Source: Aquifex aeolicus
GTDB taxonomy: Bacteria; Aquificota; Aquificia; Aquificales; Aquificaceae
Reading direction: 5' to 3'
Assembly: GCA_015662815.1 (NCBI GenBank)
Contig: DQTK01000099.1
Coordinates: 1-6,997 of the forward strand
DNA: 6,997 nt
In this document: piece by piece, positions 1 through 4,930 of the stretch
How the letters are laid out: every line of letters starts with the position of its first letter
Numbering within the stretch: the stretch's first letter is position 1
The notes under the pieces: model-generated
Told to the model about the DNA's origin: nothing
The model's database searches: none
Seen by the model: only the letters and a program-made list of their open reading frames with translations
Made by a program: the position numbers and the translations under genes

Positions 1-430
1 GTTTGATTACTTTTGTATAATATCCCAATTTTTTAGCTTTTTTATAAAGCTTATATGCATTTTCTTTATACTTAAAAGCTCCTATTTGAAATTTATAAAT
101 CCTTAATATAGGTTCTATACCCTTTTTCTTTTCTGTTTTAACTTTTTGTTGAACCTCATTTTCAGTTTCTACCGCTTTTTTTTCCGGTTTCTTTATTTCC
201 TTCTTAATTTCCGGCGGTTCAGATTCGAAAGCTGTTCCCTTTTTTATTTGAGTCTTCTCTTCTTCTTCCTTTAGTTGAGGTTTCATAGGGACTGCAGGTT
301 TTAAAATTATAGGGGGTGGCTGATTTTGCTGAAGATTCCTTTGCTTCAACCATGTATCTATACCAAAGTAAAATAATATTAAACCAATAAGCAGAGTTCC
401 TAGGAAAATTAATCTTTGTTTTTTTACCAT
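1..430 (-). CDS. Membrane-anchored SPOR-domain protein (partial, C-terminus off the left edge)
   Basis: An open frame of 143 codons runs from an ATG at 428-430 to the window edge; no stop is reached, so the C-terminus is missing. Residues 1-6 are basic (MVKKQR), residues 7-24 form one hydrophobic segment (LIFLGTLLIGLILFYFGI), and residues about 30-107 are a Lys/Glu/Pro-rich, low-complexity linker. From about residue 110 the sequence RIYKFQIGAFKYKENAYKLY matches the beginning of a SPOR domain (consensus like VQvGaF...eNA..l...l...G). This is the standard plan of a single-pass inner-membrane protein with a periplasmic SPOR domain; the family binds septal peptidoglycan lacking stem peptides and often works in cell division, so a FtsN/DedD-like role is possible but not shown. 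The start is supported by GGGAGG (436-441, minus sense) 5 bases before the ATG. It is transcribed away from the remnant at 530. Confidence 0.85.
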   Translation of the reverse strand, partial: MVKKQRLIFLGTLLIGLILFYFGIDTWLKQRNLQQNQPPPIILKPAVPMKPQLKEEEEKTQIKKGTAFESEPPEIKKEIKKPEKKAVETENEVQQKVKTEKKKGIEPILRIYKFQIGAFKYKENAYKLYKKAKKLGYYTKVIK

Positions 431-449
431 AACAACCTCCCTTTACAAG

Positions 450-458
450 ATTTTATCA
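450..458 (-). promoter_or_regulatory. Extended -10 promoter of the SPOR-domain gene
   Basis: Read on the minus strand this is TGATAAAAT, an extended -10 of form TGnTAAAAT. It would start transcription near 443, giving a leader of about 13 bases that still contains the GGGAGG ribosome site. The -35 at 17 bases spacing (TTATGA) is poor, as is usual for extended -10 promoters. Predicted from sequence only. Confidence 0.45.
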
Positions 459-469
459 GTTTTTGATAA
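453..469. repeat. Short inverted repeat TTATCA-GTTTT-TGATAA
   Basis: A perfect 6-base inverted repeat with a 5-base spacer sits in the divergent intergenic region and overlaps the predicted -10 of the SPOR-domain gene. Its position suits an operator, but a repeat of this size in AT-rich DNA can occur by chance, and no regulator is encoded nearby. Confidence 0.3.
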
Positions 470-494
470 GCCTCATAAAGTCTAAAACAGCACC

Positions 495-503
495 TGCTAT
501 AAT
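495..503 (+). promoter_or_regulatory. Extended -10 promoter before the CrcB-like remnant
   Basis: TGCTATAAT is a perfect TATAAT with the extended-10 TG. It lies 26 bases before the ATG at 530 and is followed by GGAGGT at 519-524, 5 bases from that ATG. Promoter and ribosome site thus look intact although the downstream coding sequence is broken. No recognisable -35 is present at normal spacing. Confidence 0.5.
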
Positions 504-529
504 ACGCTTTCTAGCTCCGGAGGTAGGCT

Positions 530-759
530 ATGGAATACCTAATGCTTGTTATAATTTCCGTACAAATAGCCTCAGCAGTTATTGTTTACTTACAAAAGAA
601 TGAGATTCTCACTGCAAAACTGAGTACTTCTATAACTCTTACGAATTTCTTTCTATCCCTATTTTGCTTATAACGGGTTCTTTTGGAGAATTTACCTTTT
701 TCGGGGTTCTTGAGTTTTATCCGGATAGATCAAGAATCCTACTTTTGAAAACAGTCCCT
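530..759 (+). pseudogene. CrcB/FluC-like fluoride channel remnant (N-terminal part, frameshifted)
   Basis: Reading begins at an ATG with a good ribosome site (GGAGGT, 519-524) and stops after 47 codons at TAA 671-673. A shift of frame at about 670 lets it continue (ITGSFGEFTFFGVLEF...) to TGA 760-762. Joined, the pieces show three CrcB-like features in the right order: ASAVIVYL resembles the GAvlRYll end of helix 1, ITLTNFFLSLF resembles the GTLlvNllGSf motif of helix 2, and TGSFGEFTFF resembles the tGflGgfTTFS motif of helix 3. Key residues of each are changed and about 20 residues between the last two are missing, so the assignment rests partly on the adjacent DUF190 remnant, a common crcB partner. 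Intact family members are about 125 residues long and export fluoride. It may instead be a small unrelated membrane protein of 47 residues (530-673). Confidence 0.45.
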
Positions 760-848
760 TGAGCCCCTCTATAATCTCTATCCGCTAGAACATTATGCTT
801 ACTAATTTGACTAAGTTTTTCTATTAGTTCTTTTGCTCCATACTTTCC
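717..848 (-). pseudogene. Possible transposase shard, antisense within the decayed locus
   Basis: On the minus strand a 43-codon open stretch (848 down to the TAA at 717-719) reads YGAKELIEKL, then HNVLADRDYRG. The vLADRdYrG block resembles the second catalytic Asp region (vlaDkgY.g) of DDE-type insertion-sequence transposases. It has no start codon of its own (TAA at 849-851 precedes it) and no first Asp or final Glu region in sight. It overlaps the end of the CrcB-like frame and lies just before the DUF190 homology begins. The sense-strand frames here are riddled with stops. A single motif in 43 residues is weak evidence; it may be chance. Confidence 0.3.
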
Positions 849-1041
849 TTATTTTACTTTTTCTCACCTAGCGTATTTACTTTTTAATGAAGAAGATGTT
901 CTAGTAATGATAATTTCGGTAGTGTCGGAAGAACAGGTGGAAGTAATCCTAGAGGGGCTTATCCCTTTCCTTAATAAACATTCGGGAGTTGTTTTCGTCT
1001 CGGATGTAAAGGTAAGCCGACTGGAAAAATTTAAAAAGTAA
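811..1041 (+). pseudogene. DUF190 (COG1993) C-terminal fragment without a start codon
   Basis: The frame is open from 811 (after TGA 808-810) to TAA 1039-1041. From about 862 it reads SHLAYLLFNEEDVLVMII, then VVSEEQVEVILEGLIPFL and DVKVSRLEKF. From memory of the family, this aligns without gaps to the C-terminal half of DUF190 proteins (pattern IHtAkLL.LseDLPvvIeiVd.EEki, then a DVkVir-like ending). The N-terminal half, with its GKPLye and GFG region, is absent, and there is no ATG, GTG or TTG in frame before the internal ATG at 907, so it cannot be expressed as a normal DUF190 protein. DUF190 proteins are PII-like and often sit next to, or fused with, CrcB; this fits the remnant at 530-759. 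I read the two as one decayed locus. Confidence 0.6.
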
Positions 1042-1074
1042 GGTTTACCTTTCACTTAGTAAGCGGGCGTTTAA

Positions 1075-1083
1075 TGTTAAAAT
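1075..1083 (+). promoter_or_regulatory. Extended -10 promoter of ilvE (leaderless start)
   Basis: TGTTAAAAT is an extended -10 of form TGnTAAAAT ending 8 bases before the ATG at 1092. Transcription would therefore start at or within about two bases of that ATG, giving a leaderless or nearly leaderless mRNA. Consistent with this, no Shine-Dalgarno sequence precedes 1092. The site overlaps the alternative upstream ATG at 1074, which argues against that start. Confidence 0.5.
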
Positions 1084-1091
1084 CTTTTTTC

Positions 1092-2009
1092 ATGGATTAC
1101 GCTTTCTTTGAGGGAAAGATCGTTCCTGTTGAGGAAGCAAAGATAAGCATAATGACAAATTCCTTCCACTATGGAACGGCAGTTTTTGAAGGGATAAGAG
1201 CTTACTGGAATGAAGAAGAAGAACAACTATATCTACTTTTTGCAAAAGCCCACTATCATAGGTTAATAGAGAATGCACGCTGTATTTTTATGGAGATTCC
1301 CTATACAGTAGACCAGTTAGTAGAATATACAAAGGAAATATTGATTAAATCGGAGATAAAAGAAGATGTTTACATAAGACCTATTGCCTATTTCAAGGAT
1401 TTGAAACTAACACCCAAGTTAATGGACTATACACCCGAGGTAGCCATTTATCTTTACAGATTCGGAAGATATCTAGATACCTCTAAAGGTATAAGAGCTA
1501 AAGTATCTTCCTGGAGAAGGAATGAAGACAACTCTATTCCTTCAAGGTGGAAAGTAGCCGGAGCGTATGTGAACAGTGCCCTTGCCAAAACCGAGGCTTT
1601 AATGGCGGGATACGATGAAGCAATACTCTTAAACTCTCACGGGTATGTAGCCGAAGGCTCCGGAGAAAACATCTTTATCATTAAGAACGGTAAGGCAATA
1701 ACTCCTTCCTTAAACGAGCATATTCTTGAAGGAATCACAAGAAATACCGTTATTACTTTACTAAAGAAAGAATTAGTTGTCGATGTTGAAGAAAGGCCTA
1801 TAGCGAGAAGTGAACTCTACACAGCTGATGAAGTATTCCTTACAGGAACCGCAGCAGAAATCACGCCTGTAGTAGAAATAGATAACAGAAAAATAGGAAA
1901 CGGAGAAATAGGTGAAATTACAAAGCAGTTGCAGGATATTTACTTTAGAGCTGTAAGGGGTAAAATTCCTAGGTATAAGAATTGGTTGACACCTGTGTAT
2001 GATAAGTAG
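1092..2009 (+). CDS. ilvE: Branched-chain amino acid aminotransferase
   Basis: A fold-type IV PLP enzyme that transfers the amino group between glutamate and the 2-oxo acids of valine, leucine and isoleucine, the last step of their synthesis, in the cytoplasm. From the ATG at 1092 it has 305 residues, normal for IlvE. Visible landmarks are the N-terminal SFHYGTAVFEGIRAY, the NSIPSRWKVAGAYVNSALAK block whose Lys154 should carry the PLP, Glu188 in the AEGSGENIF motif, and the phosphate-binding TGTAAEITPV near residue 251. The open frame extends six codons upstream to an ATG at 1074, but family members begin at about the second Met, and a strong extended -10 (1075-1083) overlaps the longer start, so I prefer 1092 and a leaderless mRNA. 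It leads an apparent three-gene operon and overlaps the peptidase gene by 11 bases. A D-amino-acid or 4-amino-4-deoxychorismate-lyase relative is unlikely given the EGIRAY and GTAAEITPV motifs. Confidence 0.92.
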   Translation: MDYAFFEGKIVPVEEAKISIMTNSFHYGTAVFEGIRAYWNEEEEQLYLLFAKAHYHRLIENARCIFMEIPYTVDQLVEYTKEILIKSEIKEDVYIRPIAYFKDLKLTPKLMDYTPEVAIYLYRFGRYLDTSKGIRAKVSSWRRNEDNSIPSRWKVAGAYVNSALAKTEALMAGYDEAILLNSHGYVAEGSGENIFIIKNGKAITPSLNEHILEGITRNTVITLLKKELVVDVEERPIARSELYTADEVFLTGTAAEITPVVEIDNRKIGNGEIGEITKQLQDIYFRAVRGKIPRYKNWLTPVYDK

Positions 2010-3105
2010 AAGGATAAAGGAAATTCAAAAGGTATGTGAAGAAATATGTTGGCAAAATAGACTCAGCGGTTCGGAAGGGAATAAGAGAGTAAGAAGATTT
2101 ATAAAAAAATATTTAAAGGATAAGGGTTTTAAGGTTTTCACAGAAAAATTTGAAATTTCTAAAACTTTTCCCGTTTCGGCAACTATAAAAGTAGACGGAG
2201 AGGAATTCCCTGCAATACCTCTTATAGGGAGTTTATGGGGTGAGGTATCGGGGGAATTAAAGGTAGCAAAAAATTTAAGCGAAGAGGAAGACCTTAAAGG
2301 AAAAATAGTTGCAATGCCGATAGGTGGGCTAAGGGATTCAGAAAAAGCAAAGAGGCTAAGGGTTAAAAAAGCAGCCGCTCTGATTACTTTTCTCGAAGAA
2401 CTCAACGTTTCCTTTTCGGGAACCATAGGGGATGCAAAATTTTTTGCGGTAAACGCTACCAAGGAATTAGTAAAAAAACTTGAAGGTAAAAAAGTAATTC
2501 TAAATGTAAGAACTTACAAAAGAACCGTACGCGGGGAGAACCTATTTATAGAGTTCGGAAGAGGACCGATAGTCTACTTAGTTGCCCATTACGACACAAA
2601 ACCTTTTGTCTACGGGGCCATAGACAATGGCCTTTCTGTTGCTATGCTACTCGTTTTAGCGAAAGACCTATTTTCTTACGAAGAACTTCCTTTCCGTATA
2701 AGAATTCTCTTTACAGACTGTGAAGAATTAGGCCTTGAGGGAAGCTATCATCATACATTACATCTTAAAAATACGCTCTACGTTATAAACCTTGACTCTA
2801 TAGGATGGGAAAATCCCGCTGTTATTTATAAAGACTATAAGGGATATAATGGAAAGCTAATAAATGAAAAGTTTTTTAAACACTTAACCGACCTTAAAAT
2901 CGATATACCTTTTGTAGAAAGTAAGACCGGTGCAAGTGACCATATTCCATTCAAAGAAAAAGGAGTAGAAGCTCTATTTCTATCCTCTAATCCTTTTACA
3001 CTCCGTCATACTGAACTGGATGATTACCATGCAATAGATTGGGAAGTGGTAAAACTATGGTACGAGGTCGTAGCACACTTTATAAGAAGAATCCATAGGC
3101 TTTAA
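1999..3105 (+). CDS. M28-family zinc metallopeptidase (aminopeptidase-like)
   Basis: A 368-residue protein of the M28 co-catalytic zinc family. The N-terminus (about 1-55) starts the peptidase fold; residues about 60-175 look like an inserted PA-type domain (DLKGKIVAMPIGG, then KKAAALITF). The peptidase core carries the expected metal site: His197 in VAHYDTK (with Asp199 beside it), bridging Asp209 in AIDNG, the Glu242-Glu243 pair in CEELG (first Glu the general base), Asp266 in NLDSIG, and His337 in RHTELDDYH. All ligands are present, so it should be active. No signal peptide or membrane segment is seen, implying a cytosolic enzyme; substrate unknown, most likely N-terminal residues of peptides. 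The ATG lies inside the end of ilvE (11-base overlap) with no clear ribosome site, suggesting translational coupling. rlmB follows 10 bases downstream. Confidence 0.85.
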   Translation: MISRRIKEIQKVCEEICWQNRLSGSEGNKRVRRFIKKYLKDKGFKVFTEKFEISKTFPVSATIKVDGEEFPAIPLIGSLWGEVSGELKVAKNLSEEEDLKGKIVAMPIGGLRDSEKAKRLRVKKAAALITFLEELNVSFSGTIGDAKFFAVNATKELVKKLEGKKVILNVRTYKRTVRGENLFIEFGRGPIVYLVAHYDTKPFVYGAIDNGLSVAMLLVLAKDLFSYEELPFRIRILFTDCEELGLEGSYHHTLHLKNTLYVINLDSIGWENPAVIYKDYKGYNGKLINEKFFKHLTDLKIDIPFVESKTGASDHIPFKEKGVEALFLSSNPFTLRHTELDDYHAIDWEVVKLWYEVVAHFIRRIHRL

Positions 3106-3115
3106 ACTTAAAGTA

Positions 3116-3841
3116 ATGGAAGAAAGGAGATTTGTTATATGGGGAAGAAATCCTATAATAGAAGCCCTAAGAGCTGGAAAAGGTTTTGAGAAAATCTTTA
3201 TAGCTCATGATAGCAAACCTCCGAAGAAACTCCTTGAACTGGCTCAAAAAAGAGGCATAAAAGTTCAAAAAGTTCCGAGAAAACGTATAGAAGATTTAGC
3301 CGGGACGAAAAAAACACAAGGTGTAGTTGCTATTCTTAGTCCCGTTGAGTATGTAAAGCTGGAGGAACTTTTCAAGGAAACGATAGAAAAGAACTCTTTC
3401 TTTATAGTTATTGACCACATTACCGACCCTCAGAACGTAGGTAATCTCCTTCGGACTTGTGAGATTCTCGGAGGTATAGGAGCTTTAATTCCCAAAGACA
3501 GAACATCTCCTATAAATGAAACGGTGGTTAAAGCATCAAGTGGTGCGGTTTTTTATCTGAAGATATCCAAGGTAGCGAGCCTTTCGAAAGCTTTAAGAGA
3601 CTTCAAAAAAATGGGTGGTTGGGTTTACGCAGTGGAAAAAGGAGGGAAAGATATAAGAAACGTTGAAGTTCCTCTGCCGGTAGCTCTGGTTTTAGGTTCC
3701 GAAGATAAAGGTGTTTCCAAAAGTGTTATGGATATATGTGATGAAATAATAACCATACCTATGAAAGGTAGAGTTAACTCACTGAACGTGAGCTCAGCAG
3801 GGGCAATAGCAATGTGGGAGGTGGTAAAAAGATTACTCTAA
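3116..3841 (+). CDS. rlmB: 23S rRNA (guanosine-2'-O-) methyltransferase, RlmB/TrmH (SpoU) family
   Basis: A SPOUT-class methyltransferase that uses S-adenosylmethionine to methylate a ribose 2'-OH; RlmB acts on a guanosine of the 23S rRNA peptidyl-transferase region (G2251 in E. coli). The 241 residues match RlmB in length. An N-terminal substrate-binding domain (about 1-75; WGRNPIIEALRAG, then GTKKTQGVVA) is followed by the SpoU catalytic domain with motif 1 (IDHITDPQNVGNLLRTCEILGG, 99-120, including Asn107 and Arg113), motif 2 (LVLGSEDKGVS, 191-201) and motif 3 (IPMKGRVNSLNVSSAGAIAM, 214-233), which form the trefoil-knot cofactor site. The N-terminal domain favours RlmB over plain TrmH, but the exact target base cannot be read from sequence. 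It is the last gene of the ilvE operon; only a weak ribosome site precedes it. Its stop overlaps that of the convergent nadA. Confidence 0.88.
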   Translation: MEERRFVIWGRNPIIEALRAGKGFEKIFIAHDSKPPKKLLELAQKRGIKVQKVPRKRIEDLAGTKKTQGVVAILSPVEYVKLEELFKETIEKNSFFIVIDHITDPQNVGNLLRTCEILGGIGALIPKDRTSPINETVVKASSGAVFYLKISKVASLSKALRDFKKMGGWVYAVEKGGKDIRNVEVPLPVALVLGSEDKGVSKSVMDICDEIITIPMKGRVNSLNVSSAGAIAMWEVVKRLL

Positions 3842-4806
3842 GATAAATCTAACATTCTCTGTATAGGTCTTTTAGCCCTTTCGATAATATCTTCCGGGAG
3901 TATAACCTCGTTCGTTTCATTTTTCAAAGTTTCGTAAACCTTCGGCAGGGTTATTCCTTTCATGGTACAGCAGTAAACGGTTCTGCAGTAATTCATGCTC
4001 TGGGGAAAGATATACTCCTTATTCGGATTGATTTTCTGAAGTGTGTGTTTTAGCCCAACCTCGGTAATTATTATTACCCTATTTACATCTACGCTCGTTG
4101 CGTATTTGATAATTTGAGAAGTTGAACCCACAAAGTCGGCAAGCTCTATTACTTTAGGATGACACTCCGGATGGACTGCTACTTTGGCATCTGGATACTG
4201 TTTTTTTAGTTTTAAAAGTTCCTTATAGGTAAACTCAAAATGGGGAGGACAAAAACCTTTCCATATCACAAATTCCTTATCGGGAACCTGTTTTGCCACC
4301 CAATTCCCGAGGGCTTGGTCAGGTAGAAAAACTATTTTCTTCGCATTGAGCTTTTTAATAATCTTAGGTGCATTTGCAGAAGTAACACATATATCAACCT
4401 CTGCCTTTACATCTGCCGTTGTATTTATGTAAGCGACAAACTCTGCATCAGGATGTTTTTCCCTCAATTTTCTCACTTGGTCAGCGGTTATCATATCCGC
4501 CATAGGACATCCGCTTTCCGGGTTAGGATGTAGAACTTTCTTAGTAGGATTTACAATTTTTGCGGTTTCACACATGAATCTAACACCGCAGAAAACAATG
4601 ATGTCCGCATCGGTTTTAGAAGCTTTTCTAGCAAGTTCTAAGGAATCACCGACAAAATCAGCTATATCCTGAACCTCAGGTCTCTGATAATAATGGGCGA
4701 GGATAACCGCATTCTTTTTCTTCGCCAATTTTCTTACTTCTTCCTGAAGTTCCTTGATTTCCTCTTGGGAAAGCTCCTTTTCTTGGGTGAGAACGAGCTT
4801 GGTCAT
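3838..4806 (-). CDS. nadA: Quinolinate synthase A (4Fe-4S)
   Basis: Condenses iminoaspartate (from NadB) with dihydroxyacetone phosphate to give quinolinate in de novo NAD synthesis, using an oxygen-sensitive 4Fe-4S cluster. The 322 residues are a full-length NadA of the three-domain type. Landmarks: AHYYQRPEVQDIADFVGDSL (37-56), FCGVRFMCETAKI (72-84), and by comparison with E. coli spacing the likely cluster ligands Cys100 (SGCPMADM), Cys186 (GFCPPH) and Cys279 (YCCTMKG). Further conserved parts are VHPECHP (211-217) and GSTSQI (227-232). Additional Cys274 and Cys280 surround the third ligand. The start at 4806 has a strong ribosome site, GGAGGTGA (4810-4817, minus sense). nadB and nadC are not in the window. 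It is divergent from ccsB and convergent with rlmB, whose stop codon shares bases with this one (4-base overlap). Confidence 0.95.
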   Translation of the reverse strand: MTKLVLTQEKELSQEEIKELQEEVRKLAKKKNAVILAHYYQRPEVQDIADFVGDSLELARKASKTDADIIVFCGVRFMCETAKIVNPTKKVLHPNPESGCPMADMITADQVRKLREKHPDAEFVAYINTTADVKAEVDICVTSANAPKIIKKLNAKKIVFLPDQALGNWVAKQVPDKEFVIWKGFCPPHFEFTYKELLKLKKQYPDAKVAVHPECHPKVIELADFVGSTSQIIKYATSVDVNRVIIITEVGLKHTLQKINPNKEYIFPQSMNYCRTVYCCTMKGITLPKVYETLKNETNEVILPEDIIERAKRPIQRMLDLS

Positions 4807-4828
4807 TACTCACCTCCGTTAAAATTTT

Positions 4829-4858
4829 ATTAATTAGACTATCTATACCTTTTGTCCA
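4829..4858 (-). promoter_or_regulatory. Tentative nadA promoter
   Basis: On the minus strand TGGACA (4853-4858) is a near-consensus -35 and ATTAAT (4829-4834) a mediocre -10, 18 bases apart. Transcription would begin about 15-20 bases before the nadA start, leaving room for its ribosome site. Other AT-rich hexamers nearby could serve as well. Confidence 0.3.
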
Positions 4859-4866
4859 CCGACAAA
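4851..4866. repeat. Inverted repeat TTTGTC-CACC-GACAAA (possible nadA operator)
   Basis: A perfect 6-base inverted repeat with a 4-base spacer lies in the nadA/ccsB divergent region and overlaps the tentative nadA -35. The placement suits a repressor site. I cannot match it with confidence to the sites of any known NAD regulator, and none is encoded here. Confidence 0.3.
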
Positions 4867-4912
4867 GCTCATTGTAATTTTCAAAACAGGTAACAAAAGC
4901 ATTTTAAAACCT

Positions 4913-4921
4913 TGTTATAAT
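4913..4921 (+). promoter_or_regulatory. Extended -10 promoter of ccsB (leaderless start)
   Basis: TGTTATAAT is a perfect TATAAT with the extended-10 TG, ending 9 bases before the ccsB ATG. The transcription start would fall at about 4928-4931, so the mRNA should be leaderless or nearly so. The 10 bases before the ATG (TAACCAAATT) contain no Shine-Dalgarno sequence. The -10 also lies in a small palindrome, GTTAT-A-ATAAC (4914-4924). No good -35 is seen. Confidence 0.6.
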
Positions 4922-4930
4922 AACCAAATT

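Noticed and set aside
442..529. Fluoride riboswitch upstream of the CrcB-like remnant
   Set aside because: I looked for the GGnGAUGG and CUGAUG-type conserved segments and found neither; only a promoter, a short inverted repeat and a ribosome site are visible.
530..673. An intact 47-residue membrane protein gene
   Set aside because: It has a good promoter and ribosome site and cannot be ruled out, but the next frame continues with a CrcB-like motif and DUF190 follows, so a frameshifted remnant explains more.
661..680. Programmed frameshift joining the CrcB-like pieces
   Set aside because: There is no classic slippery heptamer at the shift, and further stops (760, 772, 808) would still block translation into DUF190.
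864..1055. Minus-strand open frame of 63 codons
   Set aside because: It is Ser/Thr-rich with no family resemblance and lies opposite the DUF190 reading, which fits a family; treated as a shadow.
1074..1091. Upstream ilvE start at 1074
   Set aside because: It overlaps the extended -10, has no convincing ribosome site, and adds residues outside the usual family start.
2025..2462. Minus-strand open frame of 145 codons
   Set aside because: It lies wholly inside the M28 peptidase gene, which has clear family motifs; the Ser/Leu-rich translation is typical of antisense shadows.
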